Shown one piece after another: positions 42,782-50,970 of a DNA stretch of 58,439 nucleotides. Source of the stretch: CAYQDR01 sp964416315 (GTDB lineage Bacteria; Methylomirabilota; Methylomirabilia; Rokubacteriales; DASRDR01). How positions within the stretch are numbered: position 1 is the stretch's first letter; the number at the start of each line of letters is the position of its first letter. The stretch covers positions 1 through 58,439 of the forward strand of contig CAYQDR010000013.1 of assembly GCA_964416315.1 (NCBI GenBank). Direction: 5' to 3'. Below the pieces are notes generated by a model. That model made no database searches. It was not told where the DNA came from and was given only the letters and a program-made list of their open reading frames with translations. Both the position numbers and the translations under genes were made by a program.

Positions 42782-42811
42782 GGACGCGCTCGGCCAGGCA
42801 GCGCCGCTCCG

Positions 42812-43762
42812 TCAGCCGAGGGCCGGGATCACCTCGCGGGCGATCAGCTCGAGGGCGCCGAGGTCGTCCATGTCGAGGAGCTGGAGCATGACGCGCTGGA
42901 CGCCGAGCGCTGCCCAGTGCCGCAGGTCGCGCAGCACCTCCTCCGGGGAGCCGTAGAGGAAGCTCTGGGCACGCCACCCGGTCTCGTCCTCGGGGACCCG
43001 CGGGAACACCGCGCGCCCGCGGGCGAGGCGCGCGGCCACCTCCGCCCGGCTCCGCCCGACGATCACCGGGACCATGAGCGAGCGCCGGATCGACGTCGGG
43101 TCGCGGCCCACCGTCCTGCAGTGCTCCGCCAGCACGGCGAGCTTCCGGGGGTAGTCCTCGAAGGTCACCCGCGTCACGTTCCACTCGTCGGCGGACTCGG
43201 CGGCGACGCGCATGGTGCGCCGCTCCCCGCGGCCTCCCACGATCAGCCGGGCGCCCGCCGGCAGCGGGACGCTCTGCGCCGCGACCAGCGGGTAGTAGGC
43301 CTGGTCGAGCGTCACGGGCCCGCCGCGCCAGAGCGCGCGGATCACGCGCGCCCCGCACTCGAGGCGGGCCATGCGCTCCCGGAGCGGCGGGAAGGGCACG
43401 CCGAACATCCGGTGCTCCATGTCGTTCCAGCCGGCGCCAATGCCGAGGTCGAGGCGCCCGCCGGCGAGCTGGTCCATCGCGGCCGCGCGCTTGGCGAGGA
43501 GCGCGGGCTGGTAGAAGGTCATCGGGCACACGATCGGCCCGAAGCGGATCCGGCGCGTCGCCGTCGCCAGCCAGGCGAGGGACGCCCAGGTCTCGAGGGA
43601 GGGGCGGGTCGCGTCGCCGAAGAGCCCCGTCAGGTGGTCGGAGCGGTAGAGCCCGCCGTACCCGCCCTCCTCTGCCGCGCGCGCGAGCCGCTGCCACCGG
43701 TCCCAGGTGAGGCCCTCCTGGCCCTCGATCATCACGTTCAGCTCGAGCCGCTCGTGCGTCAT
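42812..43762 (-). CDS. F420-dependent LLM-class oxidoreductase
   Basis: The 316-residue luciferase-like barrel has GGYGGLYRSDHLTG near residue 35 and TRRIRFGPIVCPMTFYQPALLAK. The GGRLDLGIGAGWNDMEHRMFG block is characteristic of F420-dependent members. It would transfer hydride between F420H2 and an unknown substrate. The ATG at 43762 shares a base with the stop of the hydroxyacid dehydrogenase (TGATG), so the two are cotranscribed. NpdG at 3207 could supply F420H2. An FMN-dependent monooxygenase is the main alternative. Confidence 0.82.
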   Translation of the reverse strand: MTHERLELNVMIEGQEGLTWDRWQRLARAAEEGGYGGLYRSDHLTGLFGDATRPSLETWASLAWLATATRRIRFGPIVCPMTFYQPALLAKRAAAMDQLAGGRLDLGIGAGWNDMEHRMFGVPFPPLRERMARLECGARVIRALWRGGPVTLDQAYYPLVAAQSVPLPAGARLIVGGRGERRTMRVAAESADEWNVTRVTFEDYPRKLAVLAEHCRTVGRDPTSIRRSLMVPVIVGRSRAEVAARLARGRAVFPRVPEDETGWRAQSFLYGSPEEVLRDLRHWAALGVQRVMLQLLDMDDLGALELIAREVIPALG

Positions 43763-44736
43763 CACGCCCCCCGGTGCCCGAACGCCTCGGGGTTGACGAC
43801 GTGGAGACGCTCGCCCTCGAGGTGCGCCTCCACGGTCGCGATGGCGATGTTCAGCATGTTCAGGCTCGCCTCGCCGGTGTTGTAGCCGATGTGCGGGGTG
43901 AGCAGGACGTTCGGCAGGTCGCGGAAGACGTAGCCCGGGGGCACCGGCTCGTCGTCGTGCACGTCGAGCGCCGCCCCCGCGATCCGCCCGGCGCGGAGGA
44001 GCTCCGCCAGGGCCGCCGTGTCCACGACCTTCGCCCGCGCGGTGTTGACGAAGCAGGCCTCCGGCTTCATCCGGGAGAGGAGGGCGCGCGAGATCAGGCG
44101 CTCGGTCTCGGGCCGGAGCGAGAGGTGGACCGAGACGACGTCCGCCCGGCTGAAGACTTCCTCGAGCGGGACGAGCACGAGCCCGTGGCGCGCGCGGTCC
44201 GGCGTCGCGCGGCGCGTCCAGCCGACGAGCGCCATACCGACGCCGGCTCCGAGGCGCGCCATCTCCTGGCCGATCGGGCCGAGGCCCACGACCCCGAGGG
44301 TCTTCCCCCGGAGCTCCGCGCCCTGGAAGCGGCCCGGCTCCCAGCGCCCCTCGCGGAGCGAAAGGTACGCGGCCGCGATGTGGCGCGCGAGCGCCAGGAT
44401 CAGGCCGAGCGCGTGCTCGGCCACCGACGTCGCGCCGTAGTCGGGCGTGTTGCTGACGACGATCCCGCGGCGGGTCGCCGCCTCGATGTCGATGCAGCTC
44501 GCGTAGCCGATCCCGAGGAACGCGACGAACCGGAGCCGCGGGCAGCGGGCGAGGACCTCCGCGTCCATCAGGGAGTAGTCGAGGATCACGACGTCGGCGT
44601 CCCGCACGCGCTCGATCAGGTCCGCCTTGTCCCGCGGCGCACCGGGGCAGATGACCAACTCCCCGAGCCGGCGGAGCGGCTCGAGGTGCTCGGGCTTCTG
44701 GACGAACTCGGCCCCTTCGGGGATGACGATGCGCAC
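43762..44736 (-). CDS. D-2-hydroxyacid dehydrogenase (NAD-dependent)
   Basis: The 324-residue enzyme has the Rossmann motif LGVVGLGPIGQEMARL and the catalytic trio: Arg in CFVNTARAKVVD, Glu in ALDVHDDEPVP and His in LLTPHIGYNTGEA. The usual N-x-x-R-G sequence is N-T-A-R-A here. The family reduces 2-keto acids to D-2-hydroxyacids (lactate, glycerate or phosphoglycerate types). It is cotranscribed with the F420-type oxidoreductase downstream; a shared catabolic route is possible. A hairpin repeat and an amidase lie upstream. Confidence 0.87.
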   Translation of the reverse strand: MRIVIPEGAEFVQKPEHLEPLRRLGELVICPGAPRDKADLIERVRDADVVILDYSLMDAEVLARCPRLRFVAFLGIGYASCIDIEAATRRGIVVSNTPDYGATSVAEHALGLILALARHIAAAYLSLREGRWEPGRFQGAELRGKTLGVVGLGPIGQEMARLGAGVGMALVGWTRRATPDRARHGLVLVPLEEVFSRADVVSVHLSLRPETERLISRALLSRMKPEACFVNTARAKVVDTAALAELLRAGRIAGAALDVHDDEPVPPGYVFRDLPNVLLTPHIGYNTGEASLNMLNIAIATVEAHLEGERLHVVNPEAFGHRGA

Positions 44737-44802
44737 GGTCGGGCTCCTCCGGTCAGGCCCGGGGCCGGAGAACCGCCGGGCTGGGCCTCACGCATCCCGG
44801 CA

Positions 44803-44837
44803 TTCTCCCCCACCGGGGGGAGAGGGCCGGGGTGAGG
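44803..44837. repeat. CCCTCTCCCC hairpin, copy 6
   Basis: TTCTCCCCC/GGGGGGAGAGGG with a short CACC loop region, followed by GGGGTGAGGGG. It lies between the amidase and the hydroxyacid dehydrogenase genes, both minus strand. Confidence 0.75.
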
Positions 44838-44843
44838 GGATCG

Positions 44844-46235
44844 TCAGACTTCGAGCTTCGGTCTCCGTGTGTGCCAGTCCGTCGCCTGCTGGAAGGCGTG
44901 CGCGACGGCGAGCACCGTCCCCTCGTCCCAGTGTCGCCCCGCCAACTGGAGCCCGATCGGGAGGCCCCCGCCGCCGAACCCGCAGGGGACCGTGAGAGCC
45001 GGCACGCCCGCCGAGTTGAACGGCGACGTGTACCCGCGCTCGGAGAGCGGGTCGAGGAGCTTCCCGCCCGCGTCCATCCGCGGCGCCGTCTGGTCCCGGC
45101 CTGGCAACGCCAGCAGGTCGAACTCGCGAAAGAGCCGGCGCAGCCGGAACCGGAAGCGCCCCGCCGCGCGGAGCGCTTCGACATACTCCGGCGCCGGCGT
45201 CGCCGCGCCCTTCTCGAGCCGCTCCCGCACCTCGGGGAGGAGGTCGGTCGCACGGTCGGCGAGGATCGTCCGGTACTCCGCCGCCGCCTCGCTGCGGATC
45301 AGGACGTGGCCCGCTTCGACCGCCGCCTCCCACTCCGGGATCTCGACGTCCTCGACGCTGATCGAGAGCCGCTCGAGCTCCCCGAGCGCCGTCTCGACGG
45401 CCCGCGCGATGTCATCCGGCAGCTCCTCCCAGAGATAGCCCCGCGGGGCACCCACGCGAAGGCCGCGGACCGATCGCTCCAGCTCTGCGACGTAATCCGA
45501 CACAGGCTCGGCGACGGACGTCGGGTCAGCCGCATCGTGGCCCGCGATGACGCCGAGGAGGATCGCGCAGTCGCGGGCCGACCGCGTCATCGGCCCCACG
45601 TGATCGAGCGACGTCGCGAGCGGCACCACACCCCGCAGCGGCACGCGACCGTACGTCGGCTTGAGGCCGCAGACCCCCGACCAGTGCGCCGGCCCGCGGA
45701 TCGAGCCGCCCGTGTCCGAGCCAATGGCGCCGGGGACGATCCCCGCGGCGAGCACCGCCGCCGCCCCCATGCTCGAGCCGCCCGTGAAGCGCTCGAGGTC
45801 CCAGGGGTTCCGCGTCGGGCCGTACTGGTACTGGTTGAGCGGGCCGTAGGCGAACTCCGGCGTGTTCGTCTTTCCGAAGACGATCGCGCCCGCCGCGCGC
45901 AGGCGCTGGACGACGCTCGCGTCCTCGTCCGGCACGAAGTCGGCCAACACCTTCGAGCCCGCCGTGGTGCGCTCGCCCTTCGTCCAGCAGAGGTCCTTCA
46001 CCGCGATTGGGACGCCGTGGAGCGGTCTCCGGACCTGCCCGCGCGCCAGCTCGTCTTCAGCCGCCCGCGCGGCGGCGATGATCCGATCCGGGTCCAGCGT
46101 GATGAACGCGTTGAGCCGGGGCTCGAGCCGCTCACACCGCTGGAGGAGCGCCCGGCACAGCTCCACCGGCCCCAGTTCCCGCCTTGCCAGCCTTGCCCCC
46201 AGCTCCTCGATCCCCAGGTACGCCAGCTCGTCCAT
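44844..46235 (-). CDS. Amidase signature family enzyme
   Basis: The 463-residue hydrolase shows the Ser-cisSer-Lys triad: Lys in GVPIAVKDL, the cis-Ser in FTGGSSMGAAAVLAAG, and nucleophile Ser in GSDTGGSIRGPA. It would cleave a carboxamide to acid and ammonia in the cytoplasm. No GatB or GatC gene is nearby, so transamidosome GatA function is unlikely. The ATG at 46235 is preferred over a GTG five codons upstream. A second amidase at 49450 and several amide/amino-acid importers suggest a nitrogen-scavenging lifestyle. Confidence 0.88.
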   Translation of the reverse strand: MDELAYLGIEELGARLARRELGPVELCRALLQRCERLEPRLNAFITLDPDRIIAAARAAEDELARGQVRRPLHGVPIAVKDLCWTKGERTTAGSKVLADFVPDEDASVVQRLRAAGAIVFGKTNTPEFAYGPLNQYQYGPTRNPWDLERFTGGSSMGAAAVLAAGIVPGAIGSDTGGSIRGPAHWSGVCGLKPTYGRVPLRGVVPLATSLDHVGPMTRSARDCAILLGVIAGHDAADPTSVAEPVSDYVAELERSVRGLRVGAPRGYLWEELPDDIARAVETALGELERLSISVEDVEIPEWEAAVEAGHVLIRSEAAAEYRTILADRATDLLPEVRERLEKGAATPAPEYVEALRAAGRFRFRLRRLFREFDLLALPGRDQTAPRMDAGGKLLDPLSERGYTSPFNSAGVPALTVPCGFGGGGLPIGLQLAGRHWDEGTVLAVAHAFQQATDWHTRRPKLEV

Positions 46236-46398
46236 CCTCGCCGTCCTCACTTCTCCCGGGTCAGCCCCCGCGGACGTCAGCCATCCGGCGCCTCATTCTA
46301 GCGGGATTTTCGCACGCCGTCATGCCCGCGCGCACCTCAACCCGGGGCGACGGCCCTGGCATCGGATGCCGCACCCGACGGTGTGGTAGGCTTGGAGC

Positions 46399-46758
46399 GT
46401 GGGCGAGGTTCGTGTCGGGGTCGTCGTGGTGAATCCCCGGACCGGCGCGCGGTCCGAGGTGATCACGGCCCTGGCGGACACGGGTGCCACGCTCACGGTG
46501 ATCCCCGGAGAAATCCTCGAGGGGCTCGGGATCGAGAAGCTCCGGGGCGTGTCGCTCGTCCTCGCCGACGGGCGGAGGGCTCAGCGGAGCATCGGCGAAG
46601 CTTCCGTGGCCGTGAACGGGGAATCCGTCCCCTGTCGGGTGGTCTTCGGCGAGTCGGGGGATGCCGTGCTGCTGGGCCTCACCGTGCTCGAACAGCTCGG
46701 CCTGGCCGTGGACCCCGTCCAGCGTCGGCTCGTTCGAACCGACTTCCTCCTGTACTGA
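46399..46758 (+). CDS. Retropepsin-like aspartic protease domain protein
   Basis: The 119-residue protein carries the clan AA motif ALADTGATLTVIP and the matching late strand AVLLGLTVLEQLGLAVD, the layout of single-domain bacterial retropepsin-like proteins, which act as dimers. There is no signal peptide or membrane anchor. The start is a GTG at 46399. It converges with the selenoprotein gene, and only about 30 bases separate their ends once the UGA read-through is counted. Its substrate is unknown; such small genes often accompany mobile or toxin-antitoxin-like loci. Confidence 0.78.
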   Translation: MGEVRVGVVVVNPRTGARSEVITALADTGATLTVIPGEILEGLGIEKLRGVSLVLADGRRAQRSIGEASVAVNGESVPCRVVFGESGDAVLLGLTVLEQLGLAVDPVQRRLVRTDFLLY

Positions 46759-46787
46759 CGACCTGCCCCGCTGCCTGCTTCTGCCGG

Positions 46788-48212
46788 TCAGATCGCGGTC
46801 TTGCGATCGGCGGCGGTCAGGGCCAACTGGCCCTGGGTGGGCTCCGCTCAGCAGAACCAGGGCTCGGTGAGGCGCGGCGGGCGCGGGCGGTCGGGAGCGA
46901 GGCGGGCAGCCACTGACGCGCGCGGCGCCGCGCCGGCAGCGGCATTGGCCAGCGCACGGACGCGGTCGAGCGTGACAGCGGCGTCCTCGCCGGCCTCCGC
47001 GGCCTGCTCCACGAGCGCGGCGACCGCCTCCTGGAGCCGATCCATCCGCGGATCGGGGTGGGTCCACCGGTAGCAAAACGCACCGGGCACCAGTTCGCCG
47101 AGGTACGGGCGCATGGCGGCCGACGCCACGAGCAGCGAGCCCGGCGGCACCAGGAGGCGGAGCGAGTACTGCACCGGATCCACGTGGTCCACGAGCCCCT
47201 CGCCCTCCACGAAGTCGAGCATCTCGCCGTAGTCGTCGAGCGTGGTCCACGGCGTGAAGGGGACCCAGGTGGGCCTCAGCGCGATCCCGGCCTCGCGCAC
47301 CGCGCGCGTCACCTCGACCACGTCGGCTCGCGTGTGGCCCTTGTCGAGATTCGCCAGGACCGTCTCGCTGAGTGACTCGACGGCGGTGACGATGAAGAGG
47401 CAACCGAGCCCTCGGAGCTCGGGCAACCGCTTGCGGTGCTTGAGCAAGTGCTCGACCTTCGCCGTGAAGTCGAACGTGACACCGGGAAACTCGGCGTGGA
47501 GCGCCCGGGTGACGGCAAGCGCGTGGCCGGGGCCGTTCAAGAAGTCCGGGTCGCCGAACGTGACGTGGGTCGCGCCGGCCTGGACGCACTGGCGGATGTC
47601 GGCGAGGACGACGTCCTGTGGGACGACGAAGAAGCGGCCGCCGTAGATCGGCGGGATCGGGCAGTGGCGGCAGCGATGCTTGCAGCCGCGGCTCGCCTCC
47701 ACGTACCCGGCGAGCCCCCGCCGGCCGTCCCGGTCGAGATGGGCGTACTTCTTCAGCGAGGGCAGCCCGGCCCGACTCGGCGCCGGGAACGCGAGCTTGC
47801 CGAGGTGTGATCGGGGCGGCCTCGCGCGCTCACCCCTCTCCAGCACCTGCGCCAGCTCGACGAGCGGCTCCTCGACCTCGCCGGCGAGCACCGAGTCGGC
47901 GCCGTGGGCCAGCAGGTACTCGGCATTCAACGCGGCGTAGAGCCCGTAGAAGGCGATGTGGCAGGCCGGGTTGACGGCCCGCACGCGCTCGGCGACCGCG
48001 ACGCCGAGGCGGAGCGCCGTGTGCATCGGGACCGAGATCGCGAGGAGGCGCGCCCCCCGGGCTTTGTCCGCGTCGAAGGGCTCGACCGACACGTCCAGGA
48101 CGGCCGGCCGGTAGCCCTCCCGCTCGAGGAACGCGGCGGGCCAAGCCACGGCGAGCGGCTGGTGGCCGAGCTCGTAGCAGGCGACCAGAAGGATGTCCCC
48201 GGGCGCTCTCAT
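46788..48212 (-). CDS. B12-binding radical SAM selenoprotein with CUAEP tail
   Basis: The 474-residue protein (with UGA read as selenocysteine 455) has an N-terminal cobalamin-binding-like domain (about 5-125) and a radical SAM domain with C177xxxC181xxC184 (GCKHRCRHCPIP). The frame appears to end at TGA 46850-46848 after LTEPWFC. The next codons read AEP and stay open for 19 residues to a TGA at 46790-46788. C-Sec-A-E-P matches the CUAEP/CCAEP-tail radical SAM (seleno)protein family that I recall from public annotation. A 7-bp hairpin with an AGUU loop follows the UGA. Ordinary gene callers will truncate it at 454 residues. The substrate is unknown. Confidence 0.82.
46818..46835 (-). promoter_or_regulatory. 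Candidate bacterial SECIS hairpin
   Basis: On the minus strand, CAGGGCC-AGTT-GGCCCTG starts 12 bases after the UGA. The 7-bp perfect stem, a 4-base loop with G at its second position, and a loop about 20 bases from the UGA all fit known bacterial SECIS rules for SelB binding. Confidence 0.65.
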
Positions 48213-48238
48213 CCCGTTCCTACTCTACCGCAGCGCCG

Positions 48239-49369
48239 TCACCGTCGCACGAGCGCCAGGGGGACGCAGGCGAGCCCGATCCCGGCCAGCAGCGTGTAGA
48301 GCACGACGGGCGACCACCACGCGAGGACCGACGTCGCGACCACGGGGCCGACGAACGCGGCGCCGATCCGGGCCGAGTTGATGATGCCGATGGCGCCCCC
48401 GCCCGCGTGCTGGGCGATTCGGGCGACGACGAGCGGGAAGACCGGGGCGATGCAGAGCATCTGGAGGAAGCGCACGGCCGCATATGTCCAGACGCCGCCG
48501 GCGAGCGTCAAGCCCGCGACGAGCGCCGACGACGCGGCCAGGAGCGCCGGGATCAGCCGCCGTTCGGGCACCCACAGGGCCAGGCGCGGGGTTGCGAACG
48601 CCCCGAGCGCCACGCCCGCGCCGGAAACGAAGACGAGGAAGCCGCCGGTCACGACCGTGTCTCGGGGAGCCACGCCGAGGCCCGGGACGATGTTCGGCAG
48701 GATCGCCGTCAGGAAGAACATCTGGATCGAGCCCGCGAGGACGATCAGCGCGACGAATACCAGCTCCCGGAAGCGCGCGCGCCGCTCCGGCCGGCGCGCC
48801 TCGACCGCCTCGACCGGCACCGTGATGCCCCAGCGGACGATGGCGGCGCAGCCGATGAGCATCAGCCCGCCGACGACGAAGGACGGACGAAACCCGACGC
48901 GGGCCGCGACGATGGCGCCCGCCAGCGGCCCAATGACCTGGCCCACGGTCATCGCCGACTGGATCGCCGCGACCTGGCGCCGCACGTCGCTGATGTCCGC
49001 CCCACGGCCAGACAGCATGAAGGCGAAGGTCGAGGAGGCGCCCATGAACCCGAGCGCCAGGCGCGCGACGAAGAGCTCGACGAGCGTCCGCGCCGCGAAC
49101 ATGCCGAAGAAGCCCAGGGCCTGCCCGACCTCGACGAGGATGTAGTAGGTCTTCGGGTCGCCGCGCTCGGCGAGCCGGCCCCAGAGCGGCGCCGTGACGA
49201 CGGTGACGAGGGACGTGATCCCGAGGATCCACCCGGTCCAGCGGAGCGTCGCCGCGGGGTCCAGGCGGCTGATCTCCTGGATGTGGAAGGGCAGGCTCAC
49301 GAAGACGAAGGACCAGGCGAAGGCCGAGAAGAACATCACGACGGGCAGCACGCGGCGCGCGGAGTCCAT
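48239..49369 (-). CDS. MFS transporter
   Basis: The 376-residue membrane protein has about 12 helices and the MFS loop 2-3 signature in TAPLWGRLAERGDPKTYY. The central charged loop (VEARRPERRARFREL) separates two six-helix halves. It resembles multidrug efflux members of the DHA1 type. The gene lies 26 bp upstream of the selenoprotein gene on the same strand, so they could be cotranscribed, for instance to export the product of the radical SAM enzyme. That link is only positional. Confidence 0.82.
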   Translation of the reverse strand: MDSARRVLPVVMFFSAFAWSFVFVSLPFHIQEISRLDPAATLRWTGWILGITSLVTVVTAPLWGRLAERGDPKTYYILVEVGQALGFFGMFAARTLVELFVARLALGFMGASSTFAFMLSGRGADISDVRRQVAAIQSAMTVGQVIGPLAGAIVAARVGFRPSFVVGGLMLIGCAAIVRWGITVPVEAVEARRPERRARFRELVFVALIVLAGSIQMFFLTAILPNIVPGLGVAPRDTVVTGGFLVFVSGAGVALGAFATPRLALWVPERRLIPALLAASSALVAGLTLAGGVWTYAAVRFLQMLCIAPVFPLVVARIAQHAGGGAIGIINSARIGAAFVGPVVATSVLAWWSPVVLYTLLAGIGLACVPLALVRR

Positions 49370-49449
49370 GGCGGGGCCGGCGGGTCAGCGAGACGGCCCG
49401 CCGGATCCGGCCGGGCGCGAGCGCCCTGGCCGGGGGAGCGGCGCCCGGC

Positions 49450-50874
49450 TCACCCGAGCGGCGGGCGGCGGCCGGCCCAGGGCTGGAGCGCCTCGAAGCA
49501 GGCCGCGGCACGGAGGACCGTCGTCTCGGCGTGCCAGCGGCCGACGATCTGGAGCCCGACCGGCAGCCCCTCGGCCGTGAACCCGCAGGGGACCGTCGCC
49601 GCCGGCTGGCCGGTCAGGTTGAACGGGAACGTGAAGGCCAGCCGGTCGAACATGGTCGGCGTCGGGCGCCCGCCGATGGTCATCGGCCCCTGGACCGGGC
49701 CGGGCTCGGCGGACCAGGCGCCGACCGGCATCTGCGGCGTCAGCAGGAGGTCACAGGTCTCGAAGAACCCTCGCGCCTGGTCGTAGAAGACGCTCCGGGC
49801 GAGCAGCGCCTTGGCGTGCTCGACGGCGGTGACACGCCGCGCGTTCTCGATCATCTGCATGAGGCTCGGCTCGATCCACTCGGGGTGCTCGGCCGCGCGC
49901 TCCCACTGCCGCGCCGCGACGTTGACCTCGTAGATGACCTTGTGGAAGGCCCCGGGGTCCGGCCAGCCGGGGTCGCGCCCCTCGAGCGTCGCGCCGAGAT
50001 CGACGAACCGTTTTGCGGCCGCCTCGCAGAGCCGGCGAACCTCGGGATCCACCGGGGCGTAGCCGAGGTCCGCGCTCCAGACGACGCGGAGGCCCTTGAG
50101 GTCCCCGTCGCACGCCGCGAGGTAATCGGCCGGCGGCGCGTCGATCGAGAGGGGGTCGCGCGGGTCGGGGCCCGCCGTCGCCTGGAGGAGGAGCGCCGCG
50201 TCGCGCACCGTGCGGGTCATCGGGCCGGCGTGCGAGCGCGCGGCCCAGTAGTCGGCCGACGGGGAGATCGGCGCGCGCCCGTACGAGGGCTTCAGCCCGA
50301 AGATCCCGCAGAGGGACGACGGAATCCGGATCGAGCCCGCGCCGTCCGTCCCGTGGGCGACGGGGCCGAGCCCCGCGGCGACGGCGGAGCCCGCGCCGCC
50401 GGACGAGGCGCCCGAGGTCCGGTCGAGGCGCCACGGGTTGCGGCAGGGCGGGCCGAGGAGGTTGTCGCAGCTGTCCTTGTGGCCGAAGTTCGGCGTGTTG
50501 GTCTTGCCGAGGAGGACCGCGCCCGTCGCCTTGAGGCGCCCCGCGACGACGCCGTCTCCGGTCGGCACGTTCTGCTCGAACCACTTCGAGCCGAAGGTCG
50601 TGCGCACGCCGGCGGTGGGCTCGAGGTCCTTCACCGAGTACGGGAGACCGTCGAGCGGGCCGCGGAGCTCCCCGCGCATCATGCGCGCCTCGGCGGCCTT
50701 CGCCTGGTCGCGCGCGAGGTCCGCCGTGACGGTGAGGAAGGCCTGGAGCTTGGGGTTCAGCCGCTCGATCCGCGCCAGGACGGCATCGGTCAGCTCGACC
50801 GGCGAGAGCTGCCGCGCGCGGATCAGCCGGCCGAGCTCGAGGGCGGGCACAAAGCACAGATCGGTCGCGTCCAC
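49450..50874 (-). CDS. Amidase signature family enzyme, second copy
   Basis: The 474-residue hydrolase has Lys in GLPYSVKDLEP, cis-Ser in TSGASSGGAGSAVAAG and nucleophile Ser in GTDGAGSIRIPSS, the full amidase triad. It is clearly divergent from the 44844 copy, so substrate ranges probably differ. The GTG start at 50874 is preceded by AAAGGAGGT, an almost perfect ribosome site, and by a TTGACA promoter. It is transcribed divergently from an MFS transporter that might import its substrate. Confidence 0.88.
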   Translation of the reverse strand: MDATDLCFVPALELGRLIRARQLSPVELTDAVLARIERLNPKLQAFLTVTADLARDQAKAAEARMMRGELRGPLDGLPYSVKDLEPTAGVRTTFGSKWFEQNVPTGDGVVAGRLKATGAVLLGKTNTPNFGHKDSCDNLLGPPCRNPWRLDRTSGASSGGAGSAVAAGLGPVAHGTDGAGSIRIPSSLCGIFGLKPSYGRAPISPSADYWAARSHAGPMTRTVRDAALLLQATAGPDPRDPLSIDAPPADYLAACDGDLKGLRVVWSADLGYAPVDPEVRRLCEAAAKRFVDLGATLEGRDPGWPDPGAFHKVIYEVNVAARQWERAAEHPEWIEPSLMQMIENARRVTAVEHAKALLARSVFYDQARGFFETCDLLLTPQMPVGAWSAEPGPVQGPMTIGGRPTPTMFDRLAFTFPFNLTGQPAATVPCGFTAEGLPVGLQIVGRWHAETTVLRAAACFEALQPWAGRRPPLG

Positions 50875-50897
50875 GGAGACCTCCTTTCGGGCTCCTT

Positions 50898-50927
50898 ACC
50901 GTAGTGCGCGCGTCGAAGCTCTGTCAA
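50898..50927 (-). promoter_or_regulatory. Predicted promoter of the second amidase
   Basis: Minus strand: TTGACA (50927-50922), 18-base spacer, TACGGT (50903-50898). It is back to back with the MFS promoter, with only 7 bases between the two -35 boxes, so one regulator could control both. Confidence 0.55.
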
Positions 50928-50934
50928 CCGCCGG

Positions 50935-50963
50935 TTGCGACCGGCACGACCGTCCGCTATAGT
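50935..50963 (+). promoter_or_regulatory. Predicted promoter of the MFS transporter (leaderless)
   Basis: TTGCGA (50935-50940), 17-base spacer, TATAGT (50958-50963), then 7 bases to the GTG at 50971. Confidence 0.55.
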
Positions 50964-50970
50964 GTCGCTC

